A stretch of 64,000 nt of DNA from Pseudomonas fluorescens (GTDB lineage Bacteria; Pseudomonadota; Gammaproteobacteria; Pseudomonadales; Pseudomonadaceae): assembly GCF_004683905.1 (NCBI RefSeq), contig NZ_CP038438.1, positions 4,650,001-4,714,000 of the forward strand, written 5' to 3'. Under the pieces are notes generated by a model, which was not told the DNA's origin, made no database searches, and saw nothing but the letters and a program-made list of their open reading frames with translations. Shown in pieces: positions 1 to 8,464 of the stretch. A program made the position numbers and the translations under genes. Numbering within the stretch: the first letter of the stretch is position 1; the number at the start of each line of letters is the position of its first letter.

Positions 1-385
1 GACCACGCCGATCGAAGCCAGCCTGTTGTGGGCAATCTCCAAGCCACGTCGTGCCGATGGCGCGCGGGCCGGTGGTTTCCCGGGGGCGGAAAGAGTTTTT
101 GCTCAGCAGCAGAATGGCGTCGCGCGCAAACGCGTCGGTCTGCTGCCACAGGAACGTACGCCGGTACGTGAAGGCGCAGAAATCGTCAACGAAGCGGGCG
201 AAATCATCGGCAGCGTGTGCAGCGGCGGCTTCGGCCCGACCCTGGGCGGGCCGTTGGCGATGGGTTACCTCGACAGCGCTTATGTCACCCTAAATACGCC
301 AGTCTGGGCCATCGTTCGTGGGAAAAAGGTGCAAATGCTTGTAAGCAAAATGCCATTTGTTCCACAACGCTACTATCGTGGTTGA
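1..385 (+). CDS. gcvT: Glycine cleavage system T protein (aminomethyltransferase), 3' end only
   Basis: This is the C-terminal part of the T protein, which moves the aminomethyl carbon of glycine from the H protein lipoyl arm to tetrahydrofolate. The reading frame is open from base 2 to the TGA at 383-385, so the gene enters from the left edge and only about 127 residues are seen. The visible part carries the family's late hallmarks: RVGLLPQERTPVREGAEIV, the GSVCSGGFGPTLGGPLAMGY stretch, and an ending in KMPFVPQRYYRG. Other gcv genes would lie to the left, outside the window. No frameshift is seen. The call is firm; the true start cannot be given. Confidence 0.93.
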   Translation, partial: TTPIEASLLWAISKPRRADGARAGGFPGAERVFAQQQNGVARKRVGLLPQERTPVREGAEIVNEAGEIIGSVCSGGFGPTLGGPLAMGYLDSAYVTLNTPVWAIVRGKKVQMLVSKMPFVPQRYYRG

Positions 386-788
386 TTGACTGTTTCTATA
401 AGTAACGCGATTGCGTTATGCGTGCACTAATGTGTAACGCAATCGCCACAAAAAAGTGCATTTTCTAACATTTGATTCGATTATGAACTTTACTTATAAC
501 GTTCGAAAACTTTTGAACAAGCTAATCGTCTAAGCCGCACTAGCAGACTGACTAACTGCCAGCAGGGACAGTAAAACCGGGGCCTTCGCGGGGCTTGTTT
601 TTTCTCACGTAGTTGGCGTAGAGTTTGTCCACTGTGTTTGCATGGGTCAGCTTGGAATCGTGACCTGGGCAGTAGCCTACAAGTTAGCTACATCCCGCTC
701 GACGTCTTCTTACTCTCCTGCAACCAGCCCCAGTACTCTTTCATGAGAAAGAGGCTGTCATCAATTTATGCGTCAAAGGAAATAAGAA
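386..788 (+). other. Non-coding region between gcvT and csp: promoter and long csp leader
   Basis: About 400 bases without a credible gene. It holds a 12-bp inverted repeat (407-446), an imperfect 18-bp palindrome GTTCGAAAACTTTTGAAC (501-518), and a long stretch before the cold shock gene. Long structured leaders are usual for cspA-family mRNAs, so the second half is probably 5' UTR. The ribosome binding site AAGGAA lies just before the ATG at 789. No promoter could be assigned with confidence. Confidence 0.5.
407..446. promoter_or_regulatory. 12-bp perfect inverted repeat downstream of gcvT
   Basis: The arms GCGATTGCGTTA (407-418) and TAACGCAATCGC (435-446) are perfect complements around a 16-base spacer. 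The half-site TAACGC/GCGTTA occurs three times (403-408, 413-418, 435-440). No T-run follows the right arm, so this is not a typical intrinsic terminator. An operator, or an mRNA 3' end structure of gcvT, would fit. Confidence 0.4.
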
Positions 789-1001
789 ATGTCCCAACGT
801 CAGAGCGGTACCGTCAAGTGGTTTAACGACGAGAAAGGTTTTGGTTTTATCACTCCAGAAAGCGGTCCGGATCTGTTCGTGCATTTCCGCGCTATTCAGG
901 GCAACGGCTTCAAGAGCCTGAAAGAAGGCCAGAAAGTGACCTTCGTTGCTGTGCAAGGCCAGAAAGGCATGCAGGCTGATGAAGTACAAGCAGAAGGTTA
1001 A
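789..1001 (+). CDS. CspA-family cold shock protein, 70 aa
   Basis: A single cold shock domain that binds single-stranded RNA and DNA in the cytoplasm and acts as an RNA chaperone. Both nucleic-acid-binding motifs are present: RNP1 as KGFGFITP near residues 16-23 and RNP2 as LFVHFRAI near residues 30-37. The length of 70 residues is standard. The ATG follows an AAGGAA ribosome binding site. The gene is monocistronic, with a long leader in front and a strong terminator right behind. Whether it is cold-induced or constitutive cannot be told from sequence, so no gene symbol is given. Confidence 0.95.
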   Translation: MSQRQSGTVKWFNDEKGFGFITPESGPDLFVHFRAIQGNGFKSLKEGQKVTFVAVQGQKGMQADEVQAEG

Positions 1002-1013
1002 TCTTCTGTAACG

Positions 1014-1048
1014 AAAAAGCCCCTGATATTGATATCAGGGGCTTTTTT
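1014..1048 (+). terminator. Intrinsic terminator after csp
   Basis: An 11-bp stem (GCCCCTGATAT at 1019-1029 pairing with ATATCAGGGGC at 1032-1042) is followed by a run of six T. An A-run precedes the stem. Confidence 0.92.
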
Positions 1049-1098
1049 GTGCGCGCGAATCCGTAAAATGGCGCTTCATTTTGCGTCCAGAGGCTGCC

Positions 1099-1587
1099 AT
1101 GTCGAAGAACCTGCTCACTCCCCAGGGCGACTTTCCTGCTGTTGGCCTCGGCCGGCGCCTGGCCGCGATGTTCTATGACTTCCTGTTGTGCACTGCCCTG
1201 CTGATCGTCACCGGATTCGTCTACAAGTTGATCCAGGCAGCGATCATCGGTGAAGAACGCCTGCGCGTGCTGACCGACGCCGGAAAAATGGATGGCGATC
1301 CGCTGTATTCCACAGTGTTGCTGTTGGTGCTGTTTGCGTTCTTCGCCAAGTTCTGGACCCACGGCGGGCAGACACTGGGCATGCAGGTATGGGGCATCCG
1401 CGTACAGAACGCCGATGGCAGCGCGATCAGCCTGTGGCAGGCGCTGCTGCGCTTCATGGTATCGATCGCTTCGTGGCTGTGCGCAGGGCTTGGATTCTTC
1501 TGGTCGCTGTACGACAAGCAGAAGCGCACCTGGCACGACATCTATTCCGATACCCGCGTGGTGCGGATTCCGAAGAAGACCAAATAG
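1099..1587 (+). CDS. RDD family membrane protein, 162 aa
   Basis: A small inner-membrane protein of the RDD family, named for conserved Arg and Asp residues. Seen here: RR at the start of the first hydrophobic segment (GRRLAAMFYDFLLC), a second hydrophobic segment near TVLLLVLFAFFAKFW, the family's G-x-M-x-x-x-G-I-R-V motif (GMQVWGIRV), and a closing RTWHDIYSDTRVV. The start is the ATG at 1099; an in-frame TTG at 1081 would add six residues but looks less natural. Some RDD proteins are linked to Na+/H+ antiport, but most are of unknown function and nothing here adds to that. It ends just before a REP pair. Confidence 0.85.
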   Translation: MSKNLLTPQGDFPAVGLGRRLAAMFYDFLLCTALLIVTGFVYKLIQAAIIGEERLRVLTDAGKMDGDPLYSTVLLLVLFAFFAKFWTHGGQTLGMQVWGIRVQNADGSAISLWQALLRFMVSIASWLCAGLGFFWSLYDKQKRTWHDIYSDTRVVRIPKKTK

Positions 1588-1608
1588 TTTCCAGACACCA
1601 GATACCAA

Positions 1609-1698
1609 TGTGGGAGCGGGCTTGCTCGCGAAGGCGGTGTATCAGTCACCTTTTGCATCGACTGATACACCGCCTTCGCGAGCAAGCCCGCTCCCACA
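1609..1698. repeat. REP-type inverted pair (REPIN-like), copy 1
   Basis: The arms are perfect complements over 39 bases (1609-1647 and 1660-1698) around a 12-base loop. Each arm starts with the window's recurrent core TGTGGGAGCGGGCTTGCTCG. It lies between two convergent genes (RDD protein and nadA), where the hairpin could also help end transcription. Confidence 0.9.
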
Positions 1699-1723
1699 GG
1701 TTTTGCGTGTTGCCTCAACGAGC

Positions 1724-2782
1724 TTAAGCGTTACCCGCCAGCTTCATCCGCGCCGCCTGGGTGAAATCCAGCATGCGCTTCAACGGACGGATCGCCTGCG
1801 GAATCAGCGCCGGATCGACAAAGATCTCGTTCGTCCCTTCCTTCAGGCTCTTGAGCGTGCGCTCAAGGGTGTTCATGGCCATCCACGGGCAATGTGCGCA
1901 ACTGCGGCACGCCGCGCCGTTACCGGCGGTTGGCGCCTCGATGAAGACCTTGTCCGGGCACAGCTGCTGCATCTTGTAGAAGATGCCACGGTCGGTGGCG
2001 ACGATCAGAGTCTTGTTCGGCAGGCTTTGCGCGGCAGCGATCAACTGACTGGTGGAACCTACTGCATCCGCCAGTTCGATCACCGAGGTCGGCGACTCCG
2101 GATGCACCAGAATCGCGGCGTCCGGGTACAGCGCCTTCAAGTCTTCGAGCTGCTTGGACTTGAACTCTTCGTGGACGATGCAGGCACCGTCCCACAGCAG
2201 CATGTCAGCGCCGGTCTTGCGCTGGATGTAGGTGCCCAGGTGCTTGTCCGGGCCCCAGATGATGGTCTCGCCGTTGTCCATCAGGCTTTCGACGATCTCC
2301 AGTGCGCAGCTCGACGTTACCACCCAGTCAGCACGGGCTTTGACCGCGGCCGAGGTATTGGCATACACCACCACCGTACGCTCCGGGTGCTGATCGCAGA
2401 ACGCCGAGAACTCGTCCACTGGGCAACCGAGGTCCAGCGAGCAGGTCGCGTCCAGGGTGGGCATCAGCACGCGTTTTTCCGGGTTGAGGATCTTCGCGGT
2501 CTCGCCCATGAACTTCACGCCGGCGACCACCACGGTCTTGGCCGGGTGAGCGTTGCCGAAGCGCGCCATTTCGAGGGAGTCAGACACACAGCCGCCGGTT
2601 TCTTCGGCCAGGGCCTGAATCACCGGATCGCAATAGAAGTGGGCCACCAGCACCGCGTCCTGAGCCTTGAGCTCGGCGGCGATGGCGGAACGGTAGTAGG
2701 CCTCTTCCTCGGCAGTCAGCGGTTTGGGCTGTTTGGCATCGAGGTGGGCTTGAACCAGAAGGCGTTCGGAAATCTGTGTCAT
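1724..2782 (-). CDS. nadA: Quinolinate synthase A, 352 aa
   Basis: NadA condenses iminoaspartate (from NadB) with dihydroxyacetone phosphate to give quinolinate, the precursor of NAD. It carries one oxygen-sensitive [4Fe-4S] cluster. Candidate cluster cysteines are visible at three places: DATCSLDLGC (C114), VVTSSCALE (about C201), and CRSCAHCPW (about 294-300). The substrate-binding motif VAHFYCDP sits near residue 47. The start is the ATG at 2782; the longer upstream frame lacks family similarity. Length matches other Pseudomonas NadA. It stands alone on the minus strand with the tRNA-Lys gene upstream. Confidence 0.96.
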   Translation of the reverse strand: MTQISERLLVQAHLDAKQPKPLTAEEEAYYRSAIAAELKAQDAVLVAHFYCDPVIQALAEETGGCVSDSLEMARFGNAHPAKTVVVAGVKFMGETAKILNPEKRVLMPTLDATCSLDLGCPVDEFSAFCDQHPERTVVVYANTSAAVKARADWVVTSSCALEIVESLMDNGETIIWGPDKHLGTYIQRKTGADMLLWDGACIVHEEFKSKQLEDLKALYPDAAILVHPESPTSVIELADAVGSTSQLIAAAQSLPNKTLIVATDRGIFYKMQQLCPDKVFIEAPTAGNGAACRSCAHCPWMAMNTLERTLKSLKEGTNEIFVDPALIPQAIRPLKRMLDFTQAARMKLAGNA

Positions 2783-2991
2783 GTTCGCAAGACCTGCAGG
2801 CGCTTTCGCGCGAAAGTCGAGTATACACCCGGCTCCGGACCACTTGAGGGTACCGCCGGGAGAGTGAGTATTATCAGGCACGGACAGCGTTGAAGCTGCG
2901 CAAGGCTACAGAATATCCCGTTGATACAAAAGATGATTCTGACCTGTGTCAGCGCAGGCAACGATCAAGGGAGAGGTGCCTGAATCGCAGG

Positions 2992-3038
2992 CAAAAAAAA
3001 ACCCGGAAATCCTCACTTTCGTGGGCCTTCCGGATTTT
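2992..3038 (-). terminator. Terminator downstream of tRNA-Lys
   Basis: Read on the minus strand, an imperfect stem (AATCCGGAAGGCCCAC against GTGAGGATTTCCGGGTT, loop GAAA) is followed by eight or more T. It lies 16 bases after the tRNA CCA end. Confidence 0.85.
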
Positions 3039-3053
3039 CTAAACCGCCAAATA

Positions 3054-3129
3054 TGGTGGGTCGTGTGGGATTCGAACCTACGACCAATTGGTTAAAAGCC
3101 AACTGCTCTACCAACTGAGCTAACGACCC
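3054..3129 (-). tRNA. tRNA-Lys (anticodon TTT)
   Basis: The minus strand reads GGGTCGTTAGCTCAGTTGGT, folds into a standard cloverleaf and ends with an encoded CCA. The anticodon loop is CTTTTAA, giving UUU for lysine. The T-loop GGTTCGAATCC is standard and the 7-bp acceptor stem GGGTCGT pairs with ACGACCC. The total is 76 bases including CCA. Confidence 0.97.
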
Positions 3130-3191
3130 GCTGTGTGGTGGCGCGTATAATACTGATTTTTAAGGACTATTCAACACCTTTTTGAAAAAAA

Positions 3192-3884
3192 TCAAAAATA
3201 AGGTGTTGGATCGCTTACACCGGCCGCTGCGAAGCCTTCTGCACGCAGGCGGCAGCTGTCGCATTTGCCGCACGCGCGGCCGTCATCGTCCGCCTGATAG
3301 CAGGAAACAGTCAGGCCGTAATTCACGCCCAGCTTCACGCCCGCCTGGACGATCTGCGCCTTGCTCAGGTTCTGCAGCGGTGCCTGGATGCGGAAACCGT
3401 TGCCTTCCACGCCCGCTTTGGTCGCCAGGTTGGCCATGCGCTCGAACGACTCGATGAACTCCGGACGGCAATCCGGGTAACCGGAATAGTCCACCGCGTT
3501 GACCCCGATAAAGATGTCACGCGCGCCAAGCACTTCAGCCCAGCCCAGTGCCAGCGACAGGAACACCGTGTTGCGCGCCGGTACGTAGGTCACCGGGATG
3601 CCCTCGCCCAGCTCTTCCGGGATGTCGATGCTGGTGTCGGTCAGTGCCGAGCCGCCCATGCCATTCAGGTTCAGGCCGATCACTTTGTGCTCGACCACAC
3701 CCAGATCGCGAGCGACGCGCGCGGCGGCATGCAGCTCTGCATGGGAGCGCTGGCCGTAATCGAAACTCATGGTGTAACAGGCGAAACCTTCGGCTCGGGC
3801 CATTGCCACGACCGTGGCCGAATCCAGACCGCCCGACAGTAAAATCACTGCACGCTGTTCGGTGGTGTTCAGTTGTTCAGTCAT
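3192..3884 (-). CDS. queC: 7-cyano-7-deazaguanine synthase QueC, 230 aa
   Basis: QueC converts 7-carboxy-7-deazaguanine to preQ0 using ATP and ammonia, a step in queuosine tRNA modification. The N-terminal PP-loop ATPase motif is clear (LLSGGLDSATV, residues about 14-24). The C-terminal zinc site appears as C-x(8)-C-x-x-C-x-x-C in CYQADDDGRACGKCDSC. The start is the ATG at 3884, which lies one base beyond the queE stop codon, so the two genes are translationally linked. The longer frame to 4028 runs inside queE and is not used. Other que genes are not in this window. Confidence 0.96.
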   Translation of the reverse strand: MTEQLNTTEQRAVILLSGGLDSATVVAMARAEGFACYTMSFDYGQRSHAELHAAARVARDLGVVEHKVIGLNLNGMGGSALTDTSIDIPEELGEGIPVTYVPARNTVFLSLALGWAEVLGARDIFIGVNAVDYSGYPDCRPEFIESFERMANLATKAGVEGNGFRIQAPLQNLSKAQIVQAGVKLGVNYGLTVSCYQADDDGRACGKCDSCRLRAEGFAAAGVSDPTPYF

Positions 3885-3885
3885 C

Positions 3886-4533
3886 TCAGCGCCCCGGCTC
3901 GTCATTCCAAAGATACTTGTGCAGCTGTAATTGCAGACGCACCGGCAGGTTGTCTGCCACCACCCAGTCCGCCAGATCCCTGGCATTGAGGTCATGATGA
4001 CTTGGGGAAAACAGCACTTCACCCGCACGTTGATCGAGACCGTACTGGATCAGTTTGGAAACCGCCCAGTCATAGTCGTCCCGCGAACAGATGACAAACT
4101 TCACCTGATCGTTGGGCGTCAACAGTTCGATGTTTTCGTAGCGGTTGCGGTGCGCCTCTTTGGAGTCCGGTGTCTTCAAGTCGACCACGCGACTGACGCG
4201 CGAATCTACCGCCGAGATATCGAGTGCACCACTGGTTTCCAGTGACACTTCGTAACCGGCATCACACAATTGCTTGAGCAACGGGATGGCATTGGGCTGC
4301 GCCAGCGGTTCACCGCCGGTCACACAGACGTAGCGCGGGCGAAACCCGGCCACTTGTTCGAGGATATCGTCGAGGGTGCGGATCGTACCGCCGCTGAACG
4401 CATAGGCGCTGTCGCAGTATTGGCAACGCAATGGGCAACCGGTCAGGCGCACAAAAACCGTGGGCAGCCCGGCAGTCCGCGTTTCCCCCTGCAACGAGTA
4501 GAAAACTTCGGTAATTCTCAATGTGTCTTGCAT
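3886..4533 (-). CDS. queE: 7-carboxy-7-deazaguanine synthase QueE, 215 aa
   Basis: QueE is a radical SAM enzyme that contracts 6-carboxy-tetrahydropterin to 7-carboxy-7-deazaguanine, the step before QueC. The CxxxCxxC cluster motif is seen as GCPLRCQYCDSAY near residue 33, followed by the SAM-binding CVTGGEPL. The start is taken at the ATG at 4533 (MQDTLRITEVFYSLQGE); an in-frame GTG at 4542 would add three residues. The gene forms a two-gene unit with queC immediately downstream. Confidence 0.95.
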   Translation of the reverse strand: MQDTLRITEVFYSLQGETRTAGLPTVFVRLTGCPLRCQYCDSAYAFSGGTIRTLDDILEQVAGFRPRYVCVTGGEPLAQPNAIPLLKQLCDAGYEVSLETSGALDISAVDSRVSRVVDLKTPDSKEAHRNRYENIELLTPNDQVKFVICSRDDYDWAVSKLIQYGLDQRAGEVLFSPSHHDLNARDLADWVVADNLPVRLQLQLHKYLWNDEPGR

Positions 4534-4651
4534 AGTCGCCACGGGCGTAACAGCTAAACAGGCTGTCCGCCTCCGTCAGGCACTTCAGACAACCCCGCCA
4601 ACGCGTAGATCACCAGAAGCGTGTTTCAGAAAAAGGGCGTGAATTCTAACG

Positions 4652-4680
4652 AAAAAACCCGCGACAAGCGCGGGTTTCTT
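4652..4680 (-). terminator. Terminator after cpoB (end of the tol-pal operon)
   Basis: An 8-bp stem AACCCGCG/CGCGGGTT (4656-4663 and 4669-4676) is followed on the minus strand by six T. It starts 20 bases past the cpoB stop codon. Confidence 0.92.
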
Positions 4681-4699
4681 CCAAACGGGTCAAACACAC

Positions 4700-5533
4700 T
4701 TACATGCGTTGCAGATCGCGTTGGGCCAACTGAGCAGCGGAGGTCCCCGGGTATTGGGAAACCACCTGTTGCAGAATGCCTTTGACCTTGTCGGTGTGAC
4801 CGAGGCGGCGCTCTACATCAGCCAGCTTGTACAGCGAATCCGGCACTTTGGCGTGCTTGGGATAGAGCTGAGAAACTTTGGCAAAAGCCTGACCTGCACC
4901 TTGCAGATCGCCCTTGGCCAGATTCACTTCGCCCAACCAGTACTGGGCATTGCCCGCGTATTGGCTGTTCGGGTATTTACGCAGGAATGCCGAGAAAGCC
5001 TGGCTGGCCTTGTCGAAATCCTTGGCTTTGATCAGGTCGAAAGCGGCATCGTAATACAGCTTTTCCTTGGCCGGATCACCCGGTTCGCTACTTGCAGCAG
5101 GTGCCTGGGCAGCAGCCCCGGCGCCAGCGGCAGCACCGGCAGCAGCACTTGCATCGCCACCGGCAGAAGAATTCTCAGGAGTCGCGGCAGGTGCAACACC
5201 GGATCCTATGCGCCGATCAAGATCCTGGTATCGCTCCAGGGATTCCTGTTTCATGCGCGCAACCTGATTCTGCAGTTCTTCGATCACACCTTGTTGGCGG
5301 GATATCTGATCCTGCATCTGTTGCAGTTGGTTGAACAGCATGCCCTGTGCCGAGGCAGGGGCCGAAGCCGCTCCCCCGGCATAGGCGCCGTTCGTACCGT
5401 AACCCGCAGGCGGATAGCTGCTCCCGCTATTGTTATAACCGGAGTTGTCATCGACCACAGGAACCGCAGCCCACACCGCAAGCGGTGCGAGACTGAGAGC
5501 CAGAACAGTTACAGCACGACGGCACGTTCGCAT
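4700..5533 (-). CDS. cpoB: Tol-Pal coordinator CpoB (YbgF), 277 aa
   Basis: A periplasmic protein that links peptidoglycan synthesis to Tol-Pal driven outer-membrane constriction. Seen: a Sec signal peptide (MRTCRRAVTVLALSLAPLAVWA), a coiled-coil segment (about residues 65-105, QLQQMQDQISRQQGVIEEL), an Ala/Gly/Pro-rich linker, and a C-terminal TPR region from about residue 155 with repeats such as YDAAFDLIKAKDFDKASQAF and YAGNAQYWLGE. It is the last gene of the tol operon, six bases after pal, and is followed by a terminator. Confidence 0.95.
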   Translation of the reverse strand: MRTCRRAVTVLALSLAPLAVWAAVPVVDDNSGYNNSGSSYPPAGYGTNGAYAGGAASAPASAQGMLFNQLQQMQDQISRQQGVIEELQNQVARMKQESLERYQDLDRRIGSGVAPAATPENSSAGGDASAAAGAAAGAGAAAQAPAASSEPGDPAKEKLYYDAAFDLIKAKDFDKASQAFSAFLRKYPNSQYAGNAQYWLGEVNLAKGDLQGAGQAFAKVSQLYPKHAKVPDSLYKLADVERRLGHTDKVKGILQQVVSQYPGTSAAQLAQRDLQRM

Positions 5534-5539
5534 ATCGAA

Positions 5540-6037
5540 TTACTTACGCAGTTCGACGCGACGGTTTTGAGCCCAGGACTGCTCGTCGTTGCCGGTAGCA
5601 ACTGGACGCTCTTCGCCGTAGGAAACCAGTTCCAGCTGAGCTGGGGAAACACCTTGCAGTACCAGGTAGCGCTGAACGGCTTTCGCACGACGCTCGCCCA
5701 GTGCCATGTTGTACTCACGAGTACCACGTTCGTCGGTGTTGCCTTCCAGAACAACGCGAGCGCCGTTTGCTTTCAGGTCTTTGGCGTGAACGTCCAGAGC
5801 GCGCATGGCTTCTGGCTTCAGGTCCGAGCTGTCGTATTCGAAGTAGAAGGTGGTGATTGCGCGCAGAGCAGCTTCTTCGCTCAGGGAACCGTCAACGGCA
5901 CCAGTGTTTGCGCCGTAACCAGCGTTTGGATCAACAGCGCCTTCACCGGCGTTGTCGCCGCCTTTGGACGAGCAACCTACAGCTACAGCCATGGCCAGAG
6001 CCAGCGCAGCAAATTTACCAAACTTCAGCATTTCCAT
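5540..6037 (-). CDS. pal: Peptidoglycan-associated lipoprotein Pal (OprL), 165 aa
   Basis: An outer-membrane lipoprotein that binds peptidoglycan through an OmpA-like domain and is pulled by TolB and TolA during division. The lipoprotein signal ends in AVAVGCSS, with the lipidated cysteine near residue 22. The OmpA domain shows the peptidoglycan-binding pattern GNTDERGTREYNMALGERRA (about residues 99-118) and ends in WAQNRRVELRK. It lies between tolB and cpoB. The short gap after tolB may hold its ribosome binding site only. Confidence 0.97.
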   Translation of the reverse strand: MEMLKFGKFAALALAMAVAVGCSSKGGDNAGEGAVDPNAGYGANTGAVDGSLSEEAALRAITTFYFEYDSSDLKPEAMRALDVHAKDLKANGARVVLEGNTDERGTREYNMALGERRAKAVQRYLVLQGVSPAQLELVSYGEERPVATGNDEQSWAQNRRVELRK

Positions 6038-6089
6038 CGTGAAACTCCTAATGAACCCCAGTGTGTTAAGTAAAACGTAAAGCGCCGCG

Positions 6090-7391
6090 TCAGTTCAGGT
6101 AAGGGGACCAGGACGGTTCTCTGACTTCGCCTTGTGCGGTAGGAAGCGGGAGCCTCACGCGTCCATTAATGGACACGAGCATCAAGACTCCCCGGCCCTG
6201 CTGGCGGGTGGCGTAGATTACCATGGTGCCGTTGGGCGCAACAGTAGGTGACTCGTCCAGAGTGCTATCAGTGAGGATCTTTACACTACCTCGCTGCAAA
6301 TCCTGGGCCGCCACCTTGAAATTGGTGAAACCATCCTGGCGATGGATCATCACCAGCGTCTTTTCATCAGCCGACAGCTTCGGGTTGGCGTTGTAGTTGC
6401 CAATGAACGTCACACGCTCGGCACCGCCGCCGCTGGCGCTGGTTTTGTAGATCTGCGGCTTGCCACCACGGTCCGAGGTGAAGTAGATGGTCGAACCATC
6501 CTTGCCCCAGTACGGTTCGGTGTTGATGCCAGGACCTGCCGTCACACGAGTGATCTGACGCGAACCCAGGTTCATCACATAGATGTCAGGGTTGCCGTCT
6601 TTCGACAGTACGAAAGCCAGGCGATTGCCATCCGGCGACCAGGCTGGAGCGCCGTTCAGGCCTTCGAAGTTGGTGATCTGCTCACGGCGACCGGTGTCGA
6701 TGTTCTGCATGAAGATCCGTGGACGCTTCTGCTCGAACGACACGTAGGCGATGCGCTTGCCATCCGGTGCGAAACGCGGCGACAGGATCGGCTCGCGCGA
6801 TTGCAGCAGAGTTACCGCACGGGCACCGTCGTAGTCCGAACGCTGCAGGGTGTAGCGAGTGTTCTTCTCGGAGAAACGCTCGGCTGTCACGTACAGCAGA
6901 CGGGTCGAAAACGCACCTTTGATACCGGTGAGTTTTTCGAACGACTGGTCAGAGATGAAGTGCGCCATGTCACGCAGTTGCTCGGTGGTACCAGAGACAC
7001 TGCCGTCAGCCACTTTCTGCTCGGTGGCCACGTTGAACAGTGCCCACTGCACCTGCAGACGACCGCCTGCTGGAGCAATGCTGCCGACCATCATGTATTG
7101 AGCACCCACCGCCTTCCAGTCACGGAAGATGATTTCGCTCGGCTGGCTTGGCTGGCTGATCATGTTTTGCTTTGGAATCGGCGAGTAGTAGCCCGAGTTC
7201 CGCAAATCGTTACCAATGATTTCGGCCATGTCGTCCGGCAGCACGGCACCGCCCTGCATGCCGAACGGTACGACGGCGATCGGGGTGGCCCGATCGCTGC
7301 CGCTGGTGACCAGAATGTTCTTTTCATCAGCCATCGCGATCCCTGCCATGCAGCAGATCACGACCAGCATTCCTCGAAGAAGGTTTCTCAC
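6090..7391 (-). CDS. tolB: Tol-Pal translocation protein TolB, 433 aa
   Basis: A periplasmic beta-propeller that shuttles between TolA and Pal. The signal peptide (MRNLLRGMLVVICCMAGIAMADE) is followed by the TolB N-terminal domain (to about residue 165) and WD40-like repeats, recognisable by recurring LSPRFAPDGKRIAYVS, APAWSPDGNRLAFVL and EPYWGKDGSTIYFTS segments. The start codon overlaps the end of tolA by four bases. Its place between tolA and pal is the conserved one. Confidence 0.97.
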   Translation of the reverse strand: MRNLLRGMLVVICCMAGIAMADEKNILVTSGSDRATPIAVVPFGMQGGAVLPDDMAEIIGNDLRNSGYYSPIPKQNMISQPSQPSEIIFRDWKAVGAQYMMVGSIAPAGGRLQVQWALFNVATEQKVADGSVSGTTEQLRDMAHFISDQSFEKLTGIKGAFSTRLLYVTAERFSEKNTRYTLQRSDYDGARAVTLLQSREPILSPRFAPDGKRIAYVSFEQKRPRIFMQNIDTGRREQITNFEGLNGAPAWSPDGNRLAFVLSKDGNPDIYVMNLGSRQITRVTAGPGINTEPYWGKDGSTIYFTSDRGGKPQIYKTSASGGGAERVTFIGNYNANPKLSADEKTLVMIHRQDGFTNFKVAAQDLQRGSVKILTDSTLDESPTVAPNGTMVIYATRQQGRGVLMLVSINGRVRLPLPTAQGEVREPSWSPYLN

Positions 7392-8464
7392 AAGGCTAGA
7401 TCCTCAGGTGTGAATGTCATCTTGAATGAACGATACGGAGCGAAATCGCTCGGCTTCATTCCCTGCATTTCTGTCAAACGTCCAATATTCTTCACTGCCG
7501 CGACTGCCGACGCATCGAACGGACCATCGCCACTGGACTTGGCCACGCTGACCGAAGTCACCGTACCGTCCGGCAACATGCCGATTTGCAGCACGACCGT
7601 CATGCCTTTGCGTGCCGAAGGAGGACGCGCCCACCCTTCCGCTGCTCGCGCACGAATCAGGTCATCGAAACTGCCCGCGACTTCGTCACCCTGTTCATCG
7701 GCCAAGGCCTGCTGACGCTGTGGCGTGTCGGAAAGCAAATCTGCCAGGGCCTGAGCCTTTTTCTCTTCAGCGGATTTACGTGCCGCTTCCTGCGATTTCT
7801 TCTTCGCAGCATCGGCAGCAGCTTTCTTCTTCGCTTCGTCGGCGACTTTCTTCTTCGCCTCTTCAGCTTCAGCTTTTTTCTTGGCGTCTTCGGCGGCTTT
7901 CTTCTTCGCGTCTTCGACAATCTTCTTCTTGGCTTCTTCAGCGGCCGCTTTCTTGGCCTCTTCTTCAGCCGCCTTCTTGGCTTCTTCTTCGGCTTTCTTC
8001 TTGGCTATATCAGCCAATTGTTTCTCTTCTGCCTTCTTGGCCTCGGCTTTCTTCGCATCGTCGGCTTTCTTGGCTTCATCAGCCTTTTTCGCCTCGTCCG
8101 CTTTCTTCGCCTGATCGGCCTTCTTGGCTTCCTCGGCCTTTTGAGCCGCTTCTTCTTTCTTTTGTTCCGCAGCCTTCACCGCTTCCTGCTCGACCTTTTT
8201 CTGTTCCATCTGCTCGACTTCGGTCTGGCGCGCGGCGGATTTCTTCGCCTCACCCGCAATCTTCTGATTGGTCTGGGTGGTTGCCTGACTTTTCGATTTC
8301 AGTTGGTACAGGGTCGCCTGGACAATCGGCTTGGCCGGCGGCAACTCGGGTGTAAAGGCGAAACTGACGAACAGCATGCCGAACACCAGCACGTGCAGGA
8401 CAATCGCCAGAACACTAGGCCAGAAGTAGCTTTCCGAGGCGGACGGCTCTCGCTGTTGCTGCAT
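7388..8464 (-). CDS. tolA: Inner-membrane energy-coupling protein TolA, 358 aa
   Basis: TolA spans the periplasm and passes proton-motive force from TolQR to TolB-Pal. The order of domains is clear: one N-terminal membrane helix (about residues 17-39), a very long Ala/Lys/Glu-rich helical domain II (about 90-250, repeats of the type KKADEAKKADEAK), and the C-terminal domain III with SFDDLIRARAAEGWARPP near residue 263. Domain II gives the locally skewed composition here and the long false frames on the other strand. The ATG overlaps the tolR stop (ATGA). Confidence 0.96.
   Translation of the reverse strand: MQQQREPSASESYFWPSVLAIVLHVLVFGMLFVSFAFTPELPPAKPIVQATLYQLKSKSQATTQTNQKIAGEAKKSAARQTEVEQMEQKKVEQEAVKAAEQKKEEAAQKAEEAKKADQAKKADEAKKADEAKKADDAKKAEAKKAEEKQLADIAKKKAEEEAKKAAEEEAKKAAAEEAKKKIVEDAKKKAAEDAKKKAEAEEAKKKVADEAKKKAAADAAKKKSQEAARKSAEEKKAQALADLLSDTPQRQQALADEQGDEVAGSFDDLIRARAAEGWARPPSARKGMTVVLQIGMLPDGTVTSVSVAKSSGDGPFDASAVAAVKNIGRLTEMQGMKPSDFAPYRSFKMTFTPEDLAL

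Noticed and set aside
574..602. GGGGCCTTCGCGGGGC followed by T-run, looks like a terminator before csp
   Set aside because: The two halves do not pair (both are G-rich), so no stable stem forms. It is probably just part of the csp leader.
1292..2893. 533-codon open frame on the plus strand
   Set aside because: It runs out of frame through the RDD gene, across a REP pair and antisense to nadA; NadA on the other strand has all motifs.
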